From assembly GCA_043755595.1 (NCBI GenBank), contig JAYUSQ010000272.1, positions 13,610 to 77,609 on the forward strand: 64,000 bases of DNA, given 5' to 3'. Origin of the DNA: VFZP01 sp043755595. GTDB taxonomy: Bacteria > Acidobacteriota > Terriglobia > Bryobacterales > Bryobacteraceae. The notes beneath the pieces were generated by a model. That model worked only from the letters and a program-made list of their open reading frames with translations. It ran no database searches and was not told where the DNA came from. The position numbers were made by a program, and so were the translations under genes. Position 1 is the first letter of the stretch. Each line of letters begins with the position of its first letter. Shown here one piece after another: positions 45,622 to 53,671 of this stretch.

Positions 45622-45691
45622 GAGCCGAGTCAACCGCTTGCCGGCTGGTCCGATTGTTCGACACTCCCGGCAATTGGCTCACGCTCGGCTC
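45622..45691. other. Nested inverted repeat in the 45.6 kb gap
   Basis: Outer arms GAGCCGAG (45622-45629) and CTCGGCTC (45684-45691) and inner arms TTGCCGG (45638-45644) and CCGGCAA (45667-45673) are both perfect, so the 70 bases can fold into a two-step stem-loop. It sits 2 bases after the small gene and before the convergent gene ending at 45755. No T-run follows, so bidirectional intrinsic termination is not proven. Confidence 0.5.
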
Positions 45692-45754
45692 GAGCGATTT
45701 CTGGATTCGTGTAGCCCGCATGCTTGCGCATGGCGGCTCTGAACTGGAAATGCT

Positions 45755-46990
45755 CTAGGCGCGGAAGCGAATCACGGCCGCGCGCCCCAGACGAGGCAGG
45801 AAGACCTCGGTAGCGTGGCCGCGAGGTTGAGTTTTGAGGGGGGCCGATGGCGCTTCGGGACGCAAAAGCGTCGCTTGCTTGAAATGCCCATCAATGCGCG
45901 CTTGGACGTCTTCATTCTGCGCGGCGCCGTAATTGACGATGTGAAGCAGCGCTTCCCCTGGCGCGGGGCCGGCGGTGGAAAATACGACGGCCGATGACGC
46001 ATTCCAGAGACGAGTGGTACGGCGGCGGTGGCCGACGAGATCGATCATATCGAGCGCGAACTCACTGGGTTCGGCGATGCGTTTCTGGTAGACGACGACG
46101 CGACCGGAACCGGAATCGAAGAAGTCGCGGTCGGGCTCCCGTTTCACACGCTTCCACTCGGGCCGGACTAGCGCAGGGTCGTCGATCACGACTGTCGAGC
46201 CCGCTTCGGCGTGGCGCCAGACTGCGGGAGGAACGGTTTTCAGGCTAGCTGCGACGAGCACCAGGATTCGTTTGGCGTCCGGTTGTGGAGACCGGCCGGT
46301 GGCCGCAAGCCGCGGACTGCCGCTGCGGCGGTAGAGAAGATTGGCTAGTTCAGCCGTGGCAGTATTACCGGGTTCGACGAGCGCGGTCAACGTGGGCGGA
46401 GCGGCGTGGCCGAAGAGACTGGCGTGCTCACCCAGCCAGGCGGCAGTGCGGCCGAGCGATACCCAAGCCGCCAGAGCCTTGGTATCGCCCGACAGCAGCG
46501 CGGCGCGATAACGCGGATCGATCGATAGTACGTAGTTGCCGCCGCTGAGTCGCGCTTCGACTAACGCCACTTCAAGGGTTTCAAACGGCGCCGAGCGGCC
46601 GGCCGCCAGCCCGGATTCAGGCGCGGCCCGATAGGCGGTGAGCGGCGTCCGGCCGGCGGCGAGTGCTCGCTGGAGCGGCGCGAGATAAAGATTGGAGTCG
46701 ATCCAAGGTTCGGCGCTAGCGGAGGCGACAAGATCGTTGTCCCAGTCGAGACTCTTCCCGGGGCGGCGGATACCGGGCCAGACACCGCCACGCACGGCTC
46801 CGGTCAGCGCCTCTTCGTTCGCAATGCCGAGCCCAGCCTGCGAGGCGGCCGCAGCGAACGCGGCCGAGGGTGCGCTGGACAGCACGACCGTCTCAATGCC
46901 GACCCGCCGGAGCAACGCAATATGCGCGGGCTCAGGGTCCGGCCAACGCGCAGCTAGTTGCTTGGATAAATCGATTGCCATCGCCGACAC
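45755..46990 (-). CDS. Hypothetical protein, possibly TIM-barrel/glycoside-hydrolase-like
   Basis: 411 residues, no signal peptide (an alternative ATG at 46981 gives MAIDLSKQLAARW). The first half looks like an alpha/beta barrel: PAHIALLRRVGIETVVLSSA, then AASQAGLGIANEEALTGAVR, WIDSNLYLAPLQRALAAGRT and YVLSIDPRYRAALL. The second half contains a flavodoxin-like segment (RILVLVAASLKTVPPAVWRH) and a beta-sandwich end (GEALLHIVNYGAAQNEDVQA) as found at the C-terminus of glycoside hydrolases. No catalytic pair can be assigned. It diverges from the MFS gene by 38 bases. Confidence 0.6.
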   Translation of the reverse strand: MSAMAIDLSKQLAARWPDPEPAHIALLRRVGIETVVLSSAPSAAFAAAASQAGLGIANEEALTGAVRGGVWPGIRRPGKSLDWDNDLVASASAEPWIDSNLYLAPLQRALAAGRTPLTAYRAAPESGLAAGRSAPFETLEVALVEARLSGGNYVLSIDPRYRAALLSGDTKALAAWVSLGRTAAWLGEHASLFGHAAPPTLTALVEPGNTATAELANLLYRRSGSPRLAATGRSPQPDAKRILVLVAASLKTVPPAVWRHAEAGSTVVIDDPALVRPEWKRVKREPDRDFFDSGSGRVVVYQKRIAEPSEFALDMIDLVGHRRRTTRLWNASSAVVFSTAGPAPGEALLHIVNYGAAQNEDVQARIDGHFKQATLLRPEAPSAPLKTQPRGHATEVFLPRLGRAAVIRFRA

Positions 46991-47028
46991 GATTATAGCG
47001 AGGCCGCCCGTGACATAATTGCGAGGAT

Positions 47029-48300
47029 ATGCGTAAGCGTCATCTCGTGCTGGGGCTATTGTTCCTGTTGTCGATCATTACCTATATCGACCGGGTCTGT
47101 ATTTCGGTGGCCGGGCCAGCGATGCAGAAGGATCTGGATATCACGCCGTCGCAGTTCGGTTGGGTGGTGGGCTTCTTTGCCTTTGCCTACGCGGTTTTCG
47201 AAATTCCGAGCGGGGCGATGGGCGATACGATCGGTCCGCGCAAGACTTTGTCGAGAATCGTGCTCTGGTGGAGCGCGTTTACTTCCTTGACAGGCGCGGT
47301 CTCTAACTACTTTGTGCTGCTAGGCGTGCGCTTTCTGTTCGGCGCGGGCGAGGCTGGCGCATACCCTAATTGCTCGGCTACGATCTCGCGTTGGTTCCCG
47401 GCCACCGAACGCGCGCGCGCTCACGGCATAGTATGGATGGCGAGCCGGATGGGAGGCGCTATCTCGCCCTTCCTGGTCATTCCGATTCAAGCGGCGTACG
47501 GATGGCGGGCGTCGTTCTTCGCCTTTGGATTTCTAGGGGTGGGGTGGACGGCCCTTTGGTATTACTGGTTTCGCGATAATCCGCGGGACCAACCCGGCGT
47601 GACGCAAACGGAGATTGACGAGATCGGCACGCCGCGTGTGGAGTCACATCGGGGTGTACCGTGGGGCAAGGTGCTGAGGAGCCCCAATTTGTGGTGGATC
47701 ATGATCATGTATCACACCTACTGCTGGGGATCGTTCTTCTACCTTTCGTGGCTACATACGTTTCTGGTGAAAGGGCGCGGGTTCGATAATGCCGAAGTGC
47801 TGAAGTATTCGTGGCTTCCGTTCGCTTTTGGTGGCACGGCCAATTTATTGGGTGGCATTGTCAGCGATCGTCTGGTCAGGCGGTTCGGCCTCGTCTGGGG
47901 GCGCCGTTCGGTGGGCATGGTCGGGTTGGGCGCTTCGGCGTTCTTCATCGCCGCGACGATGTTCACCGGTGACAAGCTGTTATCGGTGCTGTTCCTGGCG
48001 CTGGGATACGCGGGCTCGGACTTCATGCTTCCAGTGGCGTGGGCAGTCTGTCTGGATGTCGGGCGCAAGCACGCCGGCTCGGTTTCGGGCGCCATGAACA
48101 CGGCAGGGCAGATCGGCTCTTTCATGACTTCAGTGGCCTTCGGATACCTGGTCACTTACTACGGAACCTATAATGCCCCATTAGTGCCGATGGCGGTTAT
48201 GACAGCAATCAGCGCCCTGCTGTGGCTAAAGATCGATCCTTCGATTCAGTTGATTCCGGATGAGGATTCGGTTCCGCATCCGAAGAGCGCCGCCGCTTAG
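47029..48300 (+). CDS. MFS transporter, anion:cation symporter type (GudP/ExuT-like)
   Basis: 423 residues with 12 predicted membrane helices. The start LLFLLSIITYIDRVCISVAG, with the 'YIDR.CIS.A' pattern, and the loop 2-3 motif GAMGDTIGPRKTLSR are typical of the ACS family that takes up sugar acids and other organic anions. LFGAGEAGAYPNCSATISRW and WFRDNPRDQPGVT are also characteristic. Substrate not predictable; no catabolic genes adjacent. Its last 92 bases overlap the convergent O-antigen ligase gene in opposite orientation. Confidence 0.9.
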   Translation: MRKRHLVLGLLFLLSIITYIDRVCISVAGPAMQKDLDITPSQFGWVVGFFAFAYAVFEIPSGAMGDTIGPRKTLSRIVLWWSAFTSLTGAVSNYFVLLGVRFLFGAGEAGAYPNCSATISRWFPATERARAHGIVWMASRMGGAISPFLVIPIQAAYGWRASFFAFGFLGVGWTALWYYWFRDNPRDQPGVTQTEIDEIGTPRVESHRGVPWGKVLRSPNLWWIMIMYHTYCWGSFFYLSWLHTFLVKGRGFDNAEVLKYSWLPFAFGGTANLLGGIVSDRLVRRFGLVWGRRSVGMVGLGASAFFIAATMFTGDKLLSVLFLALGYAGSDFMLPVAWAVCLDVGRKHAGSVSGAMNTAGQIGSFMTSVAFGYLVTYYGTYNAPLVPMAVMTAISALLWLKIDPSIQLIPDEDSVPHPKSAAA

Positions 48301-49453
48301 AAGAACGGCGAGGGCTGTTTTTTTCGATCGACGCCGCCGCCAGCACCGTGCCGCCGATCGCCCAGAACCAGCCGGACATCCCGGGCCTTTGCAGCGGGTA
48401 ATCTACAATCGAGTGGGCCACGACGAAAGCCAGGCCCCAACTCCACAAGTGCCGCCGGGCATGCCAGGCGACCAGCGCCAGGAACATGGCCAGAGTGAGC
48501 GGCACGAAGACTCCACCTTCGGCGGTCCATTCCAACCAGTCGTTGTGGGCATGGTTGACGCGACGGTCCAAGTCAAAGCTCGCAAAACGGGGATAGACCG
48601 ACTCGAACGTTCCAAGGCCATGCCCAGTCAATGGGCGCTCGGCGGCCATGGCGATGGTGGACGAGTACAGTTGCTTCCGGTGGCTCGACCAATCCTCATG
48701 GGATAGGCGATCGGCTAACGTGTCCCATCCCGTCGTCATAATCGCCAGAGCGACGCCGACCAGGGGGAAGAGGATGCGCGCGCGAATCTGGACGAGCAAG
48801 AGAGTCCCGAGTTCACACAAGATCAACAGGCTACCGGCCCTGGATCCAGTCGCGACGACGCTGGCCGCCAACACCGACGCAACCCCCCACCAGACCCAGG
48901 CTCCGCCGCGCTTGGCTGTCACGGCCTTCCAGATGGCCACGGGCATCATCAATTCGGCAAACGAAGCATACGTGTTGCGGTTCTGGAACGGTCCGGCGAA
49001 CAGATCGAAGTCCGGCACGGTGAATCCGGCGAAGAGAACGCCACGGAGCGGCATCTGCACCAGACAGACCAGTGCCACGAGTCCACCGATGGCCGCAACG
49101 GCGGTTAGAAACTGGTGACGCAGCGAGGTATGCGCCAGCGTGTGTCTAGCTACAAACGCGGCGGAGAAAGTGGCCATCCAACCGGCGACCGCTTCAGCCG
49201 TCTCCAGGCGGCTGACCGTGAGGCCGAGCATCCACTGGAGCACTCCCGCCATGGCGGGCCCCAGCAACAACAAGATACCGTTGAGTAGCCGGCTGGGCTC
49301 GTCGCGCGATCGCCAGCAGATCGAACCCGCCAGCGCAAAGAGTCCAATTTCGTAGACTGACCGGCACCAGCGCCATGGCAGCGCGATGGATATCGTGGCC
49401 CAAATTAGCAGGGCGAGTAAGATCTTCCAGGTGGATTCGCGAGAAAATTGCAT
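48209..49453 (-). CDS. O-antigen ligase/polymerase-like membrane protein
   Basis: 414 residues from ATG 49453, about 10 membrane helices, with the Wzy_C-type periplasmic loop: RPLTGHGLGTFESVYPRF, and RRVNHAHNDWLEWTAEGG holding the conserved HxHNxxL. Such proteins join lipid-linked glycan units or transfer them to an acceptor. It is the last gene of the polysaccharide operon, 19 bases after the WecA-like gene. Its charged C-terminal tail (RRSSKRRRSSDAEPNPHPE) is coded in the region that overlaps the MFS gene end. Confidence 0.85.
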   Translation of the reverse strand: MQFSRESTWKILLALLIWATISIALPWRWCRSVYEIGLFALAGSICWRSRDEPSRLLNGILLLLGPAMAGVLQWMLGLTVSRLETAEAVAGWMATFSAAFVARHTLAHTSLRHQFLTAVAAIGGLVALVCLVQMPLRGVLFAGFTVPDFDLFAGPFQNRNTYASFAELMMPVAIWKAVTAKRGGAWVWWGVASVLAASVVATGSRAGSLLILCELGTLLLVQIRARILFPLVGVALAIMTTGWDTLADRLSHEDWSSHRKQLYSSTIAMAAERPLTGHGLGTFESVYPRFASFDLDRRVNHAHNDWLEWTAEGGVFVPLTLAMFLALVAWHARRHLWSWGLAFVVAHSIVDYPLQRPGMSGWFWAIGGTVLAAASIEKNSPRRSSKRRRSSDAEPNPHPESTESKDRSLATAGR

Positions 49454-49472
49454 TTGATTAACTCCGGAACGG

Positions 49473-50993
49473 TCACAGGACGGGATGCGGGCGGTGTCGT
49501 TGGGGCGCTGGCTCCTGGCCAACCTTGGCAGGTTCGAAAGACTCGACGTACACGGCTAAGCGGGCCAGGGCCAGGGTTTCGGCAGAGGATTGCGACGTAA
49601 ACGCAGAGAGACGGCTGGGCAGCCTGGTGTGCAGAAGTTCCACCATCGGGCCGACGAATAGCGTCTGCACTGGAGAGTCGTAGGTTCGTTCGGCGTTGAC
49701 ATAGTCGCCGCCCGGCAGGGGAATCCGGAGTTGCCAACATGGCCGGTCTCCCGGGCCGGGTTGGCGAAACTCTCTCCCGTTCAGGCGGGCGTGCAGGCCG
49801 GCGAATCCGGCCTCGATCATCGTCTGACGGATTGCTTCCCAGCAACCGGGCTCATCGTTGGCTGCGGTCAGAGCGTGCTCGAGACCATGCAGGGCGAGTT
49901 GGTTGTGCATCAGGCGCCGGAGCCCTCCACCGAACAACGCGCGTCCCGCCATGCCAAATTCAAAGTAGTCCAGGTGGCGAATGCCGAGCCAGGTCAACGA
50001 ACAGAAGAGCACCAGAATTGGCCCGCCCATCTTCCGCTCGCTGAAACTCTGGATGAGCGAGAGCAAGGCATACACTCCACAAACACCGTAGAGCGAGGTT
50101 ACGACGGCGCGATGAGTCAAACCCTTTTCAAGCAGCTTGTGATGGATATGGCTACGATCGCCGGAGAATATGGGCTGCCCTCGCAGCCAACGCCGGAAGA
50201 TTGAGAGCAGTACGTCGATAAGCGGAATCGCCATGGCCATCAACGGGGCTGTCATGCCCAACATCGTTGCCGATTTTTGCGACCAGATCACTCCGTAGCA
50301 GCCTAGAAGAAAACCGATCAACAGACTCCCGGAGTCTCCCAGGAAGACCGACGCGGGGTTAAAGTTGTAGCGCAGGAAGCCCAGCAAAGCGCCGGCCAAC
50401 GGCAGCGTCGCAAGAGACAGCATCAAGTCTCCGTGGAGCAGAGCCGCCAGAAAGATTGTCAGAGTTGAAAACAGGCCCATCCCGGAAGCCAGCCCGTCCA
50501 AACCGTCGATGAGATTGAAGGCGTTGCAGCAGGCCAGGAGCCACAGCACGGTAAGGACGGCTCCGACGCCCTCGTTGAGTGGATGTCCGCTCAAGCCCGT
50601 AATACGCACACCAGCCAGGACGGCCAAGACCGCCGCTGTCGACTGTCCGATCAACTTCTGCCAAGGCCGCAATTCCCAAAGGTCGTCCATCAGCCCAGTC
50701 AGAAAAATCAGCCCCGCGCTCGGTAGCAAATTCAGAACCGCGGGCAAATGCCTTTCAAATACCGAACCGCCGAAACCCGGGACAGCGAGCAGTATGCCGA
50801 AGGCAGCGGCGTACGAGACCGCAATCGCTATTCCACCAACACGTGGTACGGCGTGGTGATGAAACTTACGCCCGCCATCGGGCCGATCGACGAGGCCAAC
50901 GCGCGCGAACGAATCCCGCACCAATGGTGTCAGAAAGAGCGAGAGCACGCAGGCAAAGGCGCTGATCCACAAGATCGAAGTTATGTCGACCAA
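49473..50993 (-). CDS. WecA/MraY-type polyprenyl-phosphate sugar-1-phosphate transferase with a C-terminal extension
   Basis: 506 residues. The first 330 are a complete glycosyltransferase-4 membrane enzyme starting a lipid-linked glycan: LTGLMDDLWELRPWQKLIGQ (Asp-Asp), CCNAFNLIDGLDGLASGMG, SVFLGDSGSLLIGFLLG, and SGDRSHIHHKLLEKG (HxHH). After the last helices comes an extra soluble domain of about 160 residues (RRLMHNQLALHGLEHALTAA, CWEAIRQTMIEAGFAGLHAR, WQLRIPLPGGDYVNAE) not found in canonical WecA. It overlaps the next upstream gene by 13 bases. The sugar is probably GlcNAc or a relative, not provable here. Confidence 0.88.
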   Translation of the reverse strand: MVDITSILWISAFACVLSLFLTPLVRDSFARVGLVDRPDGGRKFHHHAVPRVGGIAIAVSYAAAFGILLAVPGFGGSVFERHLPAVLNLLPSAGLIFLTGLMDDLWELRPWQKLIGQSTAAVLAVLAGVRITGLSGHPLNEGVGAVLTVLWLLACCNAFNLIDGLDGLASGMGLFSTLTIFLAALLHGDLMLSLATLPLAGALLGFLRYNFNPASVFLGDSGSLLIGFLLGCYGVIWSQKSATMLGMTAPLMAMAIPLIDVLLSIFRRWLRGQPIFSGDRSHIHHKLLEKGLTHRAVVTSLYGVCGVYALLSLIQSFSERKMGGPILVLFCSLTWLGIRHLDYFEFGMAGRALFGGGLRRLMHNQLALHGLEHALTAANDEPGCWEAIRQTMIEAGFAGLHARLNGREFRQPGPGDRPCWQLRIPLPGGDYVNAERTYDSPVQTLFVGPMVELLHTRLPSRLSAFTSQSSAETLALARLAVYVESFEPAKVGQEPAPQRHRPHPVL

Positions 50994-52108
50994 GACATGA
51001 CCCCCTCGGGGCGGCAGATGGCCCCGTACAATTCCAGGAGCCGAGCCCCCATCATTTCCCTACTGAAGAGTTCAGTGGCTCGCCTGCGAGCGGCGTCTCC
51101 CATCCGCGCCCGAAGCGCGGGATCGGCCAACAAGCTGTTGAGCGCGGACGCCAACGCGGCAACGTCGCAAGGCGGCACAACCAGCCCGGTTTCGCCGTCC
51201 CGGTTAATGGCCCGCATCCCGGTCGGCAAGTTCGTACTGACCACCGGCAGGCCCGAGCCCATCGCTTCCAACTGCACCAGGCCAAAAGCCTCGCTTCGTT
51301 CGCACGAGGGCAGGCAGAATAGATCCGCGCGCCGATACATCTCAAGCAGAGCTTCGTTGTCGAGTTGCCCACACAGTTTTACCCGGCCGGCAAGATCGCC
51401 GGTTGCGATCAGAGACTCCAGCCTAGCGTGCTCTGGACCTTCACCGACAATGGCGAGACGAGCTTCCGGCAGGCGGCGCATGGCCTCGATCAGATATTGG
51501 AACCCCTTGTAATAGGCGAGGCGCCCCACGGCGAGAATGAGCGCCGGTGGGCCGTTCAATGGCCGTTCCGGACCGGGCCGCTCGATTGCCAGGTACTGAG
51601 TCAAGTCGATCCCGAAGGGAATGACGGCGCATTTGTGTTTCCAACGTGACAGAATGGGTGAGCCTTCGAGAAGCTCGGCGCTGCCGACCACGATCGCCTG
51701 CGCTCGCGCCAAACCGGCCTCCAGCCACGGCCGGTACAGCCACCGGAGCCGCTTTTGTTTCACAATGTCGCTGTGGTAGTGAATCACTAGGGGGGCAGTG
51801 TTACCCGAAATCAAAAACTGGACCATAGCCAGTGGGTTGGGCTCATGAATATGAACGATATCGGCGGCTAATTGACCTAGACGGCGGCCGAGCCCCCAAA
51901 CAAGAGGCTGGGAGAACAGAGTTCCCCGGCTGCCCAGGCGCTCGATCCGGACGCCTCCAATCGTCTCGCACACCGCGTCTGGTCCGTCGGCTGAGACCAG
52001 TGCATCCAGGTCAACTCTTCGAGACAACACTTCGCACATATCCTTTAACGCGGTTTCCATGCCGCCCCAATGAGGCGGGTAGAACTTTCCGACATGGACG
52101 ACTTTCAT
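50981..52108 (-). CDS. Glycosyltransferase family 4
   Basis: 375 residues from ATG 52108 (MKVVHVGKFYPPHWGGMETA), a GT-B enzyme using a nucleotide sugar on a lipid-linked acceptor. Donor-domain markers: LILAVGRLAYYKGFQYLIEA (start of the C-terminal Rossmann domain), ARLAIVGEGPEHARLESL, and EAFGLVQLEAMGSGLPVV with the E-x7-E pair. The longer frame to 52384 would overlap the next gene heavily and is not used. Overlaps the ligase-like gene by 4 bases and WecA by 13. Confidence 0.92.
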   Translation of the reverse strand: MKVVHVGKFYPPHWGGMETALKDMCEVLSRRVDLDALVSADGPDAVCETIGGVRIERLGSRGTLFSQPLVWGLGRRLGQLAADIVHIHEPNPLAMVQFLISGNTAPLVIHYHSDIVKQKRLRWLYRPWLEAGLARAQAIVVGSAELLEGSPILSRWKHKCAVIPFGIDLTQYLAIERPGPERPLNGPPALILAVGRLAYYKGFQYLIEAMRRLPEARLAIVGEGPEHARLESLIATGDLAGRVKLCGQLDNEALLEMYRRADLFCLPSCERSEAFGLVQLEAMGSGLPVVSTNLPTGMRAINRDGETGLVVPPCDVAALASALNSLLADPALRARMGDAARRRATELFSREMMGARLLELYGAICRPEGVMSWST

Positions 52109-53661
52109 TGAGGAGCCTCCACTGGCTGTTTGAAACCCACATAGAAAGCGACGCGTGCGGCCGGCGTTCGCGCCGCCTCGTCTGCGGCGAGACAGACTCC
52201 TGTCGCCAGGTAAAACACGCCCATCACGCGCCAGTTGTACGGCACCTCGCCAAACATCGATGCGAGTCCAAGACCCCAAAGGGCGCTCAACAGGCCATGA
52301 GCGAAAGTACGAACTGCCGGCAATGGAGAGCGAGCCTCGATTTGCCCGAGCTTTCGGCGTAGTTGGAGAAACAGCAGCGCCCAAAGTATCAGGCAGGCGG
52401 GTCCGCCGTCATACCAGGCCGTCAGAAGAAAGTTATACAAACTCCGGCTCACGCCAGAGGTGATCCGGGATAGATGCTCTTCAGCTACAAACCGGTAGCT
52501 TGAATGACCGTGTCCAATCAGCCAATATTGATCGACCTCAAAGACAGGCGAGTTGACCGCAATCTGGAGGCGGTTGAGGGCCGAGCGTTCAGTCGCCTGG
52601 TTCCAGTCGCCCAGAGCTTCGAAGCGCGCAAAGCTGGCCCGCCAGACTTCCGGTGTGAACGCGATCGTTATCGTCATGCCGAAGACGATCGCCAAGGCGC
52701 CGAGCAACATGTGCGAGGAGGCAAGTCTTTGCAGACGGCCATAGGCCAGGGCGGCCGCCAACCACGGCGCGCGCGAAGCGCTGAGCAGAAGGGCAACCAG
52801 GCTCGCAAGGAAACTCGCTCCCGGTAGCCAGCCTTTGCGGCCGCCGGCCCCCAGGGCGGCCAATGCTATCGAACCTGCAACCATGACATAGATTCCGAAG
52901 TTGGCCGGATCCTCGGAGGCGCCAAAGCGAAGCGGGTCCAAAGTGCCGAAAAAAGAAGAAGCGCGGGGGATCGTGGCGGCCTGGGAATAGGAGCCCGTGC
53001 GGAGAGCTTCGGCAGTTTCATAGGCCGCAAAGAGGGCTGAGACCAGCAGCGTGGTCATCATCAGGCGCGGGAACGATCCGGCGAGACGAAGCGCTTCGCT
53101 TCCGGTCAGAATCCGCGGCACTGCGATCATTAGGACTGCATACTCGGCCCATTTCAGGTAGTAGAGAAAGCTAACCACGCTTTGGCTGCTATCAAGGCGG
53201 TTCAGGTTGGCCGCCGCAATCACCAGATAGAGCAGCAGCAACCAAAGCAGCGCACTCGGATACCAGATCCGCCGCCTAACGCCAGACCGCAGCGCCACCA
53301 TCATCCAGGCCACTCCAACGGCCGCGATGATCGGATCGTCGCCCGACAGAAACAGCCCCTTGGTAGAGACTTGCTGAGCTCCGACGATATCGCGGGTGAG
53401 CCGCACAACCGGAAATACCGGAGCGGTAACCGCCAGGAGTTGCACCAGGCGCGCCGGATGAGCGGCCGCAAGCCACAAGGCAGGTGCGAGACTACACCAA
53501 AGGATTGCCGGAGATGAAAAGGCATAGCCGAGCAGCATTAGGGTGGCCGCCGCCAGCGCGGCCAACAGACTGGCTTCATTCCGGGACGAAGGGTCAGTAC
53601 CGGCGCCCTTTCTACGGTGCGATCCGAACCAATTGATGTCCTTAGTAGTCGTCATTGCCAT
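52105..53661 (-). CDS. Multi-span O-antigen ligase/polymerase-like protein
   Basis: 518 residues with about 11 membrane helices. A charged cytoplasmic N-terminus (KDINWFGSHRRKGAG) precedes helices such as ASLLAALAAATLMLLGYAFS. The large periplasmic loop holds VDQYWLIGHGHSSYRFVAEE, comparable to the Wzy/WaaL loop, and ends near GVSRSLYNFLLTAWYDGG. Two such proteins in one operon suggest one polymerase and one ligase or exporter-linked ligase. Overlaps the glycosyltransferase gene by 4 bases; 10 bases after the flippase stop. Confidence 0.82.
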   Translation of the reverse strand: MAMTTTKDINWFGSHRRKGAGTDPSSRNEASLLAALAAATLMLLGYAFSSPAILWCSLAPALWLAAAHPARLVQLLAVTAPVFPVVRLTRDIVGAQQVSTKGLFLSGDDPIIAAVGVAWMMVALRSGVRRRIWYPSALLWLLLLYLVIAAANLNRLDSSQSVVSFLYYLKWAEYAVLMIAVPRILTGSEALRLAGSFPRLMMTTLLVSALFAAYETAEALRTGSYSQAATIPRASSFFGTLDPLRFGASEDPANFGIYVMVAGSIALAALGAGGRKGWLPGASFLASLVALLLSASRAPWLAAALAYGRLQRLASSHMLLGALAIVFGMTITIAFTPEVWRASFARFEALGDWNQATERSALNRLQIAVNSPVFEVDQYWLIGHGHSSYRFVAEEHLSRITSGVSRSLYNFLLTAWYDGGPACLILWALLFLQLRRKLGQIEARSPLPAVRTFAHGLLSALWGLGLASMFGEVPYNWRVMGVFYLATGVCLAADEAARTPAARVAFYVGFKQPVEAPQ

Positions 53662-53671
53662 CCCTCTCTTC

